Under the pieces are notes generated by a model. That model was not told where the DNA came from. It was given only the letters and a program-made list of their open reading frames with translations, and did no database searches. The position numbers were made by a program, and so were the translations under genes. DNA of 64,000 bases from Alnus glutinosa (taxonomy: Eukaryota; Streptophyta; Magnoliopsida; Fagales; Betulaceae). Positions within the stretch are counted from its first letter, which is position 1; the number at the start of each line of letters is the position of its first letter. Shown piece by piece: positions 50,701 through 63,465 of the stretch. The stretch covers positions 26,491,487 to 26,555,486 of the forward strand of contig NC_084893.1 of the NCBI RefSeq assembly GCF_958979055.1. The letters run 5' to 3'.

Positions 50701-53700
50701 GTGCACATGATATTTACTAGAGAAACAAAAACCAGCTAATACAAAGAGGTCATCCAAACCAAATACCATAAAGACCTATGAAAATTATACAATGGCCCCT
50801 AAATTGTGGAATAGCCAAGCATCAAAACTCTAGCAATAGAGTAATCCCCCCAAACCACCCACTCTCTCCCCGCCCCCCTTGTCCCCCAAAAAAATTCACA
50901 GAAATAAAAAATTTAAAAAAAAAATCTAAAAAGTAATCTTGTAACTTTTTGAAATAAATATAACAGCTTCATCCATAAAACCATCATAATTCACAAATAT
51001 ATTTTTTAGGATGAAGAATATTGAAATAATCATTCATTACAAGCCTTGTTATCAATAAGCCATGAAAAAATTGATAGCATAGCTAGCAATATTTCGATCA
51101 CAATAGTTTGCAGCCCCATCCAAACCAGTTCTGATTCTAGTTTAATTTTAATAAAAATGTTTCCCAAGTGAATCTGTATGAAGAGGGGACTCTTCCTTTC
51201 GGATTTTCTTACCGACTCTGATTGTCTGTTAGGAGGAGAACGGAAGAGGGAGGAAAGAAACGTAGGATGAACAAGAGTTTTTCACTGTTTGATATGAGAT
51301 AAAAATAGGAATGAAGGACAAAGGGGAAGGTGGGTGTTTTCCACCTTGGCCCACCAAAACTCACCAAATGTGGGAAGAAAATAGGAGAGATTTTGAATGA
51401 GAAAAAAATAATATAAAAAAAAATTACCCTGACTAATAAATTTTAAATCAATAATATAAAGAAATAGCGGTAATTTAAAATGAAGTACTTTTTCTTTCCT
51501 CCCCTTCTTCTGTCCTACCAAACAAGGGAAGGAAATTTTTTAATGTGTGATCTAAGCGAAGTTCAAGCTCTAGTTTGTGAACAACATTTATACCTTTATC
51601 TATAGCATAAATGTATAATATGTAACTATATAATGCATATTATAAAATATAATACATAACTATAGTCTATATGTAACAAATAAACAATATGTTATTATAT
51701 ATAACTAGAGAGTATAAACTATAGTATATGTATAATGTGAGCAAGTAGCAAGTCTATATACTATATATAGCTAATTAACTATAGTATAAGTATAGTATAT
51801 AACTATCGTTAATCACGTGTGATGTGATATATATATATATATATAGTTGCATACTTATATACTAACCATTCAATATAGTTATATTGTTATATACTAACTA
51901 TTAATAACTTAATATGTTAGTTTAACATACTAAATACTATTATCAAAGTATTATAATTAATATGTAATACTATATTTACTTAGCTAGTATACTATATGCT
52001 TATTTAGTATATACTTTCCTATAGGCTATAGTTAACTACTTAACTATGCTTACATAGTTAGTTGCTTAGTAATATTAAGTTAGTATATATTAACCAACTA
52101 ATTAATAACTTAATATGTTGGTGATACTAAGTTACTATATGTTTACACTAATTATGTGTATATGAGCTAAGCTCGCGAGCCTTAATCAAGTTTCATCGAA
52201 CGAGTCGGGTATGTATAACTTAATAATCGAACGGATTTCTATAGTCACGAGCGGGTTTCTGCACTCAAGACTCGAGTTCAAATCGAGTTTAAACGAGCGG
52301 GTTGTCGAACAGACTGATTTATTTATAGCCCTATATCCTTGGTTTGTTTCCATAAATTCCCGCCTTTTATTTCCTCCTACATTTCCATCCTCCCCACCAA
52401 ATAAAGCCTGAGTCACCGGCAACAAGCAGATTAAACTGATTCTATAAGGATCAGTATCCAATTATATGGATAAATCCAGTGCCTCAGCAGTCTGAGAAAA
52501 ATGGAGTCATATATATAGATTTTTGCATACATTTAACGAAAAATATAGGGCCAGAACTAGTTAAAATTGAACCTAAAATTTGAACCACACAAAAAGTAAA
52601 GAAAGCTGAAAGTAAGAAAGGATAAACCAAGAAAGTACCTCCTACACAAGTCAGGTTCTTGAGTGCAATCTACCTTTCCCAAAAGAATCCGTCCATCCAA
52701 CTCTGGATCATATCTGGATAAATAAGTGCACATATGAGATGCTGCGTAGCATGGAGCGAAAATAAGGCTAGTACATCGATGTCATAGATGGGAGGACAAA
52801 GTATATATATGCAAAATTCATTACAAGGACAGGAAACAATATAAGCTGGAAAGTGAAAAACCTTTCTCTTATTGTTTTTGCCGTCTTTTCCCATGCTGGT
52901 TTCTAAACAGAAAAAGAAAATGAGGCAAGTATCTATTAGAGATGGAGAGCATCCATATAAAAATGTATTAATCAACTAAAAGCATTTAGTTATTCAACTA
53001 GTGGACAACAAGCAAACAATTGACAAACTACAAATGATTTTTTTACCAGTGAGATTTCACACAAAATAAAGCGCGGGGACCCATGGGTTGAACAAAACAA
53101 AAATGATAGTTGACATTTTTCATGTTACAAGCAGATGTTCAACATATTACAACATGACTCTGGCACATAGAAAGATGCACACCTATGCGTCCAGAGTGAC
53201 TCACATAGAAAATGAGAGCAAAACAAGCTTCCTAAGAGGAAATTTCACCTGTCGCTAACAAATCAGACATATCTAGACTAGTACTCACTGCAACTGGCAA
53301 GTTGCAACTGTTCCTGACTTCTTTCTTGCTTGATCTTATCCGCAGTTGACATAAACAACCAAGCAATTCAAACAGAAAGGCAGCTTGAGATTTAATGTCG
53401 TTTTGTGTTGACGTAGCAGCAGGAGATGGATAAGAGGGTATATTGAAAAATAGCTAGTTGGGGGAGTGGAAAAACATTCAGTCCCTCTTTTTTTTTTTTA
53501 TAAATCAGTCCCTCTTTTTTTAGTTGTTCTTTTCCTTTGGTCCATCAGCTACAAATTACATATTTCAGTGAATAAAGTATGTCTGAGGCAAGTCAGTCCT
53601 CTGTAAGCACCACTGTAAGCTTGGGTGTTCGAATGAGTGAAATTCGTCATCACCACCACTCTTAATTGGATGGCAGTTAATTACCTGGCATGTGCCCAGT

Positions 53701-56700
53701 GTGGCATTTGGTTCAGTAAAATCATAGGAATACCATTAGCTAAAGCAAATGGTTTGATGACCAAACCTTCACAAGATAACTGTTAAAAGATATGGGATTC
53801 TAAATTCTCCCTTATTGTACTGTGACTACTTCACTAAATGCAAGTTGAATTGAGCTCTAAATTCCTTTTTGCAATGCATCATAGACATATTCAGATCCAA
53901 AGATGTGCAATGCAGTGGAAATTCATTATATCAAACTGAATCATATCAAACAAAACAAATGGACTACTTTAATAGATAATGGAATCCACAATTTATTTCC
54001 ATAATGATAGTTCACACAGATGGAGTCTGCAAACGTAGAGCCAATTAGGCCGCTATCATTTAATTAAGCAGCAGTGAAGTTGTAAAATAAAAAATTCCAA
54101 GATAATAACTGAGTATTCATTAAGATAATAATACCAGGCGATTGCTCCAGTAGCACCAAGGAGCGAAAAAATTAACTACCAAAATCTGATGCCTGAAAAA
54201 GAATTGTTTAGCACGAATCAAGGGAGGCACCACCATAATTGTTACATTACAAGGAGATTCTCAACAATCAGATACTTAAAAAAGATAATTAATTAAAAGC
54301 CTGAAACTCAGAAGCAATCCACTTACATATGAGAATATTTATCAAAATTTTGAGCTGTTAGTGGAACAGAACCTTCAACAGGTTCTTCATCAACTTCATC
54401 CCCATGCTTAATGTGATGAGAAATTGGTCCCGAGTGAAACTCAACACCAGTGGGTCTTAAATTTGGATCTATAGAAAACTTGCGAATTGTTTTTGTTATA
54501 TTCAACCTGTTCTGAAGGTAGAAGGTCACAGAATCAGGCCCATTATTATTCATAAAAAAATAAAAAATCAGGCCAGATTACACTATATTGAGAAAAATAG
54601 AAAAGGGACAAATTACATCATTTTGTAGAAGTAATCAATGAAACAAACGGAATAATAGACACTTACTGTTCCCAAGATATCACTCACGTCGACCGATGCA
54701 AATTCACATGAGAGGACAGGAAAACTACAAGACAATAATAGAGAAGGAACTAGTCAACAAAATTAACAAGAGAGAGAAAGAGAGAGGTTAGCCATATTAG
54801 TCGGTATTATTTGCATATATTTGGAAGAAGGAGAATACAGATTTAAAATAACATTGCTGGCAACATAGTAGGAAATGCCTTATAACAGGAACCTTCATTT
54901 AGCCTCAGAAAAAAAAAAGGAGGGGGCCTTCTAATATTACAAGTTCTCCCAAACCCAGAAACATCATGACCAAGAGACCTTAGCTTCACCTGTCAATCAA
55001 TGCTTTGACATCTTTAAATTCATAACACCCCCCCCCCCCCCCCCCCCCCCCCCACAAATGATATCAATACCACTCAATATATGTTTGTATATACTACATG
55101 CATAAACACGTCTTTGTATAATCAGTCTTATACTGATTATCACATGACTCGGTGTTTAAATCTTAGAAGTAAAAAAGTGCCTTCTTTTATTTTGAAAAAA
55201 ATTGTCACCTAAACCCCAGTATCTCATCAACAGCAAATCAAGGCATCAACTAACTAATACTATCAAAACCAGGCCCAAGTCCCACCCCACACATTAACCC
55301 ATGCTTCATGCATAAAGGATGTGTGATATTTAGCAGTAGACTCAACAAAGCTATGATTGCGAACAGCAAAGATATTATACATGCATGTTTTTGTGTGTGC
55401 GCGTGCACGCGCATAAGACGCAAGCATTTATCTATCTCAAAGATGGTTCACAAGAATTTCATAACCAACTAAGAATGTCAACTAATGCCATAGAATTCTA
55501 CCTGATATTAAAATCAATGCGTAAGAAGTCTCCATCAGAACTTGTATCAACTATAACAGCCGTAGATGTGCTAACAGTCAAATAATTATTCAATTCCTGT
55601 AAAATGAACAACGTTATTTACATAAAGAAACAAAACCTACTACTAAATGCAAAATAGTCACATAACAGTCTGCAAAAAAAAAAAAAGGGAAAAAAAATGA
55701 CAAACACAGGTGTACTGTCATCTAGGAAGTTAAAATGAATCACAAGAATAGATAAAAGTCTTATCTATAAAAGATTAGATTTAATCATCAACCTCAGAAT
55801 GCAATGAAGACTAAATTATCTGCATATCAAGCCCATAAATTTCCAGATAAGGAGGCAAAAGCTACCTACCATTCCAAATAAAAACATCATGGACAGTGCT
55901 GCTACTATGGATAATCCTGCACCTGATAATGATGCCTCTGTCAAATCTCTTGGAATTTTCCTGCAGACAGAAAAGAATAAGTGGCTTAAATAAATTCATA
56001 AAATATCATTATGATTTACGTAAAAAACAATGTATACCAAACATTTACTTTGCTGCAACTTATCAAACAAAAGGGAAAGGAAAAAGAAAAAAGACCAGAA
56101 GTTGGGTTTTTCATCTTGTCACCTAGGTCTCTTTTCTTCTACCCATAGGAAAACTTTAAAGAGAGATATTAATTATTCTCCATCTCTATTCTCTGTTAGT
56201 TATATTCGTATGTATGTAATTGCTTAGTAGTCAATCACTTGATTCACTTCACTACAGTGTAATGAAAGCATGGATATCAGGTTCATAGCATGGATATCAG
56301 ACTTTTTTCCAAGCTTGTTGGGAGGTTTTGCGCTTGGACATTATGGAGGTTTTTTCTGAGTTTCATGCTAGAGAAGTATTTGAGAAGAGTCTGAATGCTT
56401 CGTTTATTGCTCTTATTCCTAAGACTCCAGGAGCTTTGTCTCTCAAAGATTTCCGGCCCATAAGCCTTGTAGGAGGTATCTATAAGATTATTGCTAAAGT
56501 TTTGGCTAACAGATTGAAGACGGTAATGGACAAGGTTATCTCCAAATCTCAAAGTGCTTTCATCAAAGGGAGGCAGATTCTTGATCCAATCCTTATTGCG
56601 AATGAATGCCTTGATAGTCGTATTAAATCAAGGGAGCCAGGAGTCGTTTGCAAAATGGATTTAGAAAAAGCTTATGATCACGTTAATTGGGATTTTCTAT

Positions 56701-59700
56701 TGTATATGTTGAGGAGATGCGGCTTTGGGGGTAAATGGTGTTCGTGGATAGCTCGTTGCATTTCTTCTGCAAAGTTTTCGGTGCTAGTTAACGGCTCGCC
56801 TAACGGCTTTTTCAGTAGCTCTCGAGGCCTAAGGCAAGGAGACCCTTTGTCTCCCCTTTTGTTTGTGTTTGTTATGGAGGCGCTGAGTCGTATGATTACT
56901 GCGGTGGTGAGTGGGGGTATGTTGGATGGGTTCAGAGTGGGCCATGCTTCTTTTTCCCACCTTTTGTTCGCTGATGACACATTGATTTTCTGTGATGCTA
57001 GCTCCTCCAAGCTTTGGTCTTTGCAATGTCTCTTGCTCTTATTTGAGGCTGTCTCGGGTCTTAAGGTTAACTTGGACAAATCCAGTATTATTCCAGTGGG
57101 GAATGTCGTCGATGTGGGAAGGTTAGCCGACATTTTGGAGTGTGAAGTTGCTTATTTGCCAGTGATGTATTTGGGTCTTCCTTTGGGGGCTTCTTACAAG
57201 TCTACTCGTATTTGGGATGGAGTTATTGAGAAGGTTGAAAAACGGTTGGCTAGTTGGTAAAGGTTATATCTCTCTAAGGGAGGGAGAGTGACCCTTATCA
57301 AGAGTACGCTCTCTAACTTACCTACGTACTATATGTTTCTGTTCCCTATTCTGGTGAGTGTTGCATCGCGCATTGAGAAGTTACAACGCGATTTTCTTTG
57401 GGGTGGAATGGGTGAAGAATTTAAATACCATTTGGTGAGTTGGGAGAAGGTTTGTACTCCAATTTCGAATGGGGGGCTTGGCATTAGAAATTTGGTTATG
57501 TTCAACCGCGCATTGCTAGGTAAATGGATATGGCGCTATGGCATGGATAGAGATGCTTGGTGGAGAGGCGCGGTGGATTCCAAGTATGGGAGTTTGTGGG
57601 GTGGGTGGTGCTCCCGAGAGGTTGCTGGGGCGTTTGGAGTAGGGTTATGGAAGTTTATAAGGAAAGGTTGGGAGAATTTCTCCAAATTCCTGAGATATGA
57701 GGTGGGGGATGGGAGTAGGATTAGATTTTGGCATGACTTGTGGTGTGGAGATACGATTCTGAAAGAAGTGTTTCCTGATCTCTTTGGCATTGCTCGGGTG
57801 AAGGATGCGTCAGTGGCTGATAACTTGGAGAGTTTGGGCGGGTCCATTCAATGGAACGTGAGCTTTGTTAGAAAGGCTCATGATTGGGAAGTCGATGTTT
57901 TTGCCTCTTTCTTTCAGGTACTGGACTCTACCAAGGTGAATTTTGAGAGGGCAGATTGTCCTATATGGGTCTCGTCCAAGACAGGTGTGTTCAGCGTGAA
58001 GTCTTATTTTGGTTCTATGATGTGTTCTAGAGGTAGTCGGTTCCCATGGAAGAGTGTGTGGCGGTCTCAGGCTCCTCCGAGGGCAGCTTTCTTCACTTGG
58101 TCTGCAACTCTGGGCAGAATTCTTACCTTGGACAATCTCAGGAAGAAGCACATAATTATTGTTGATAGATGCTGTCTTTGCAAGCGGGATGGGGAATCAG
58201 TGGACCATATTCTTCTGCATTGTGATGTGGCATCAGCTCTATGGAACAACATTTTCTCTCGCTTTGGTATTTCTTGGGTCATGCCTAGGAGTGTGCTTGA
58301 CTTAGTTGCTTGTTGGTGGAAGTCTGGGAGATCTGGGAGCGCTACTTCTTGGAAGATGGTGCCTATTTGCCTTTTTTTGTGTATTTGGAGAGAACGAAAC
58401 CTTAGGTGTTTTGAGAATCTAGAGAGCTCCCTAGAGGAGGTGTTAGAGTTGTTTCTCCATACCTTGTATGTCTGGTCGATGGCTTATTTGTACCCATTAT
58501 CAATCAGCTTTGCTGAATTTCTTGCTTCTTTTTCGCTTTCTAGTTAGGTGTTTCCTGTTGTATACTTCTAGTGTACGTAGGAGCGCCTTACGCTTTCAAT
58601 AAAACTATTATTACTTATCAAAAAATAAAAAGCATTTGAAGCAAAGAATCCGTGCACATTAAGTGTTGTTTCAAGAGTACTCACTCAGAGTGGAACTTGT
58701 TCTCTCAATCTTTAAAGCTAGGAACTTGGGGCCTTAAACTAACTTGGACCTTTCTTAACATTTCAGATTCTTGTGGTTTTATTGTACGTTTATTTTGTGT
58801 CGGAGAGGATATACTCCACACACACACCCCCCCCCCCCCCCCCCCCCCAGTCCGAAATAAATAAATAAATATTAAAAAAGGATCTTCAGTCGTACAGATA
58901 TTATAAATTGGTAGGTAACATAGGCAACATTGCTTCCAAATACTAAACGTCACCGAATTCCTGGAACGTGTATATTTCCTATAAATATATTACTTTTTCA
59001 TCACAGAGCCCAGCTTTTTGTTTCCTCTCGGCACACCACCCTTGTTCATATAACTATATCCACATCAAAATATATCCACTCTAATAGCAGTGTCCAGCTC
59101 CAACACCAATACCATCATAATCCCTACATGCTACTAGCATCTATTGGCACAATTGCATGAATAAATTAACTCCTCTATCCGTATGCCAAATTTCCAGTGT
59201 GAAGAAGAGAAGAGAGGAAATACATGCTTTGATTTGGTTGGAAAACACGAAACCTCCCTAAAGTTTAATTTGTAGCAGTTAAACCCATCAAGATCTTATC
59301 CAAAAACATATTGAGCACCCATTACCTCCTCACCACTTGGAAAATACCATGTCGGTAAACCTTTTTACACCTTACCTCATTTTACCAATTATTCATTCAT
59401 TTAAAAAAAAAAAAAAAAAAATCAATAACCATTATTATAATTATTATTAAGATTTTTTGCATTGTAAAGGAGAAAGTCAATTTGGCTATACAGGATGATA
59501 GTGTTCGTGAAAGTGTACAATTAATCCTAAAATGGCATAGTATGATTAGTTCTTGGTTAAACATATTGACTTTATACCTTGAACCTGTCTACAAGGAAGC
59601 CATGTTTTACAAACTAAATTTGGGGGAGGTTCATTTTTTCTAGTATAAACATGTTTTACACGGTAAAATGTAATTTCTCCTGGGGAAAAACACATCTAGT

Positions 59701-60293
59701 AGAAAACACATTTTCCATCGAAGACCAAACCTTCCAAAATTATCATGCATGAATGATAAGATTCAAACAACTACCATGAGTCTCCCATGCAAAATTATCC
59801 ACTATCAAATTGTTCTTCACAAACTCTGGCGATCAATTTGATAATTCGAGAACCTAAAAACAAACCCCTCCCTACTTAGAATCACAGTGTAATATCAGTT
59901 ACATATTCAAGCTCACTCACATTCATAGTCCCAATGCTAAAAAGACCTCATATCACCGTCCGATTTCTCAACGAGGCCAGAAAAAAGTTCGGATAATTCC
60001 TTTCATATGCATACATGCATAAAACACTGGTATAATAAGAGACACACGGACGATCTCAATTTATTAGAAAAATACATAAAAATCCGAAGAAAAAAAAAAA
60101 ACAGTTCCCGATCCAACCACAACGTTCCGAGCATCACATATAGACAACACAATTCACAAAACAAAAGACACAGAGAAAACCAGTTGGCGTTTGTAGCAGA
60201 GATTAAAGAAAAGGAAATGTGGAATTGGCAAGAAGGAGAAGAGAGATCTGACCTGTAAAAATCGACGGATTTGATCTTGCTGGAGGAAATCAT
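47799..60293 (-). CDS. PDIL5-4: Protein disulfide isomerase-like 5-4 (15 exons)
   Basis: Minus-strand exons: 60293-60253, 55960-55870, 55596-55502, 54724-54667, 54511-54327, 54192-54135, 52902-52862, 52713-52639, 50417-50361, 49782-49716, 49612-49466, 49132-48911, 48421-48269, 48176-48099 and 47876-47799. They close in phase to 481 residues; the Arabidopsis protein is about 480. The plan is an ERV41/46-like membrane protein with an inserted thioredoxin domain. A membrane segment lies near 25-45 and the thioredoxin domain near 140-255. ERV-type lumenal sequence follows, then a second membrane segment near 433-456 and a basic cytosolic tail (KKVELGKNF). The thioredoxin site is WCYWS: Cys170 is present but the second Cys is Ser173, as in this subgroup, so classic CxxC oxidation is unlikely. 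A His-rich loop is at 235-248. ER-Golgi cargo function is inferred from the family. Confidence 0.95.
47932..48088. mobile_element. Foldback MITE filling PDIL5-4 intron 14
   Basis: Inverted arms CATTTTATGGTCTAGATTAG (about 47972) and the complement of CTAATCTGGACCATAAAATG (about 48045) are framed by GATTCT and AGAATC. The element makes up about 157 of the 222 bases of the last intron and leaves both splice sites intact. Confidence 0.75.
51560..52320. other. AT-rich low-complexity block and possible hAT fragment in PDIL5-4 intron 8
   Basis: From about 51590 to 52160 the sequence is dominated by TATAGTATA-like words. At 52165-52310, GCTCGCGAGCC and repeated CGAGCGGGTT/AAATCGAGTTT words resemble subterminal repeats of hAT elements. 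No terminal repeats or duplication were found. Confidence 0.35.
55027..55053. repeat. C homopolymer of about 27 bases
   Basis: An uninterrupted C run sits in PDIL5-4 intron 3. Its length is likely to vary or to be miscalled. Confidence 0.9.
56267..58631 (+). mobile_element. 5'-truncated LINE (L1 type) in PDIL5-4 intron 1
   Basis: The LINE body runs from about 56290 to an A-rich tail near 58631. One frame, 56328-58547, spans 740 codons with a single stop (TAA at 57258-57260). It holds the reverse transcriptase ([39 protein letters not shown] and the catalytic FADDT) and the C-terminal zf-RVT zinc-binding domain (PPRAAFFTW, then [18 protein letters not shown]). The endonuclease part is missing. 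A 14-base repeat AGCATGGATATCAG lies at the left border (56267-56280 and 56287-56300). The 3' end is GTATACTTCTAGTGTACGTA with a GCCTTACGCTTT motif. It is antisense to PDIL5-4. Confidence 0.93.
58826..58849. repeat. C homopolymer after CA repeat
   Basis: A short CA repeat passes into an uninterrupted run of about 23 C residues in PDIL5-4 intron 1, shortly after the LINE. Confidence 0.9.
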
Positions 60294-60720
60294 GGTTGCG
60301 AGAATTCTGATTCTCAGACGGGCGAGCGGGAGGTAGAGAGAGAGAGAGGTAGATATCAAATCACAGAATGTGAAGGCATATCCTCAGATCTATTAGGAGT
60401 TGGGGAGCGAATGAGCTTAACGTGCACTCGATTTTCAATTGCTCTTTTTTCTTTTTCTTTTTTTGTGTGTATCTCTCTGTCTCTCTCGCTCTGACTTTTC
60501 CGTTATAAGCGGATATTGGGTGTGCTTCCTTGAGGATCTTTTTGGACAGTACCATCACTGTAGTGTCCGCGCGTTTATCATATTATTATTTAAAGAGTTA
60601 AATACAAAAATGGTCTATCAAAACTGTCCGCACGTCTATCTTTAGAATTTCTGAATCTGTAGGAATTAGGATTGCTCGCTGTTCGATTGGTTTTGCCGTT
60701 CAATTTGAAAAATATGGTGC
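60294..60720 (-). promoter_or_regulatory. PDIL5-4 upstream region
   Basis: This is the minus-strand 5' flank of PDIL5-4. A GA/CT-rich repeat at 60332-60348 lies in the likely 5' leader. No clear ER-stress element was recognised. Confidence 0.4.
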
Positions 60721-60723
60721 GAT

Positions 60724-61080
60724 TTAAAATTGTAATTTTTAAAAATGTAAGGATCTGTTTGAGTTTGCGACGCGATTTTAAAAAGTGTGATTTAAAAATA
60801 ACGATCTTAAAATATGTGATTTGAAAAATAATTTTTAAAAATGCAGTCAAGTATTTAGCAAAATTGCATTTTGGCCTTTAAAATTCCAGGTTTGTCTTTA
60901 AAATTTTGCGTTTTCAAAAAAGCACCACATTTACTGCGATTTGAAAAAACTGTTTTCTGCGTTTTCAAATCGCAATTTTTCAAAAATGCAATTCCCAAAC
61001 GATTCATTTTTTGCGATTTGGTTTTAAATCGCACTTTTTGTCTAATGAAATTACAATCCCAAAAGCACCTCAAGTAAGTA
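60724..61080. mobile_element. Probable foldback MITE rich in GCGATTT/AAATCGC
   Basis: Left and right halves carry many inverted words (GCGATTTTAAAA and TTTTAAATCGC, TGCGATTTG and CAAATCGCA). The outer parts read CTGTTTGAGTTTGCGA and the complement of TTCCCAAACGATTC. There is no coding capacity. Borders are approximate. Confidence 0.55.
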
Positions 61081-61214
61081 TTTAATAAAAGAGAAATGCT
61101 TGATTGTACACTCTCATTCCATAATTCCATTCCTATATTATCATTGTCTATGTGAACCAATAATGTGAGAGATAGTAGAAAGAGTGTAGTGAGACCTTGA
61201 TTTTTTTAACAATA

Positions 61215-61340
61215 TTTTGAAGTTGGCCTAAATTATAAAACAGGTTCAAAGAGTGAATTATAATTATAGTTTACTACAGTTACCTTTTATGAATTTTTTG
61301 TACTATAGAAAGTGATTTATAATTTAGGCCAACTTCAAAA
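61215..61340. mobile_element. Short foldback with perfect 25-bp inverted repeats
   Basis: The 25 bases at 61215-61239 are perfectly inverted at 61316-61340 (core AAGTTGGCCTAAATTATAAA). The sequence matches the subterminal part of the larger foldback at 42.6-43.3 kb, so it is probably a short member of the same family. Confidence 0.8.
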
Positions 61341-61545
61341 ACCAATGATGCAATTATCTATTTCTCTTAATAAAATTAAAATTTAACTTTTAAAATAATT
61401 TATTTTTAGAAATGCACCACTTGCTTGAGACAACTATAACATACACATATATAGAAAATATATCAAAGCTGAAATAAAAAATATTCCAAATATTCTAACA
61501 CAAAAAAGGGAAGAAGAATCTCTCGTGTAACCCTTTTCTGGTTCA

Positions 61546-61554
<9 letters not shown>

Positions 61555-61613
<59 letters not shown>
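61555..61613. repeat. (TA)n followed by poly-A
   Basis: About 12 TA units run into about 33 A residues. A poly-T run follows at 61738-61759. Confidence 0.9.
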
Positions 61614-61615
<2 letters not shown>

Positions 61616-61807
61616 GAAAATGATGCTTTAGAGCGTGGACAACCGACGGAGAGTTTCCTTCAATGATAATAGATTTTTAATCCCTAAACCGGCCCCTTTG
61701 TGAACGGTAAAAAATGGTTCTTTATTTTTTTCTTTCTTTTTTTTTTTTTTTTTTTTTTAGGGTAAAAAATGGTCCTTGTATTAAGGTTAGAGAAAACATA
61801 CATACAT

Positions 61808-61998
61808 AGGATGAGTAATAATTAAATACCACCTAAAGATATAATTTTTTACCACTTTACCTATGTGGCAAGGTGATCCCCCACTATTTTTTAAGTTTTT
61901 TTATTTTTTAAAAATAAATTAAAGTAGAGAATCACCTTACTAATATGACAAAGTGGTAAAAAATTGTATCTTTAAATTGTATTCAATTATTACTCTAA
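61808..61998. mobile_element. Foldback MITE, about 190 bp
   Basis: Left arm GAGTAATAATTAAATAC and right arm (reverse read) GAGTAATAATTGAATAC continue into paired AATTTTTTACCACTTT sequences. The loop is at about 61875-61930. There is no coding capacity. Confidence 0.75.
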
Positions 61999-62310
61999 AA
62001 AGGCGCAGGGGTCGAAGCACGGAATATGGCTATAATTGCCTCAAATTGTCGCGTGTGATCGTCAGTTGCATTACACGTAGGTCCTACCACACATGCTAAT
62101 CTACTTTTTTTTGTCTTTTAAGCGAATATTCTTAATCTACTAAACTGAAGTTGTTCTAATTATATTCATACAATAATGGCTGACAATTTGAGTTGGCTGG
62201 TCTAGTCAATCTGAATACGGCTTGAGAATGACCTAACAAAATCTGTTTGTCTCGTTATTAAATGACTTAAAAATGAGTGACTTGTTTGGCTCGTTTTAAT
62301 TTGTATTTAT

Positions 62311-62377
<67 letters not shown>

Positions 62378-63421
62378 ATAATATAATAAAGCAAGTTGAC
62401 CCGTGATTTTCTCGCTTATTAAACAGATTAAATGGCTCGACTCTTTTATGATTTGAACTCGTTTATATTAAACTCTAATTCTCTAATGCCATTTTGAATT
62501 CGCCGATTGTTACAAAGATTACCGATCATAGTTCTAAACTTGTTCTAAAATTGTCTTTATTTTTATTTGTTTTGGTATTATTATAGTCACCGTTGCTATT
62601 AGGCACATTTTATTCTACAACAAGTTCGTGTTAGAGTTGCTTAACGGCATGTTTAGGTGAGAGAGGTTTTTCAAATACTTTTTTTTAAGTATCAACTTTA
62701 CTTAGATTTTATTCAATTTTTTATAATTCTTTTTCAAATTTTCTTAACCATTAAAACATAGTTTCAAAAAAATAGTTCTTTTTTGTATTCACAATTTTTT
62801 AAAAAATTGCACACCGATCAAGACTAAAAGAAAAAATAAATAAAAGAATCAAAACGAAAAGTTTGTGTTATAATTGTCTTTTCTTCTTTATATTCTTATA
62901 GATAAATGTTGGAAAAATAAATTCTGATAATTGTTCCGCTGCACAAGAGATATTTGGATAGGAGTAGTAGTAGGTCTATTATAACTTTTATTATAAGTTT
63001 CTTATAAATTGATGTGATAGTTTATGTGATACTCATTACGTCGATTATCAAAATGTAGACAATCATGTGGTAGTTTACATGTCACTTACCACTTTTACAC
63101 TTTTTTCGACATTGGAGAACATTAATTTTTTTATTTTTTATTTTTTGTAATTTGATGGAACATTGTCCAAATTAAAAGTTTGAAGGGACATTGTAAATTG
63201 AATGGTAGTTTGAAATGACTACGTGAATTTTAAAATAAATAAATTAATTAAAGAGTGTTTGGCCACTAGTGACTACCACACGGGCTATTTTTTTTTAGTT
63301 GTTAATTATTTCATTTTTTTACATGTAAATAGGAAGTCTCTTACCTGAAAAATAATTTACAGAGGCAGTGATCTGATCTCCATACATGAAATGTTTAATG
63401 ATTTTTTAATAAATATTTTGT

Positions 63422-63465
<44 letters not shown>

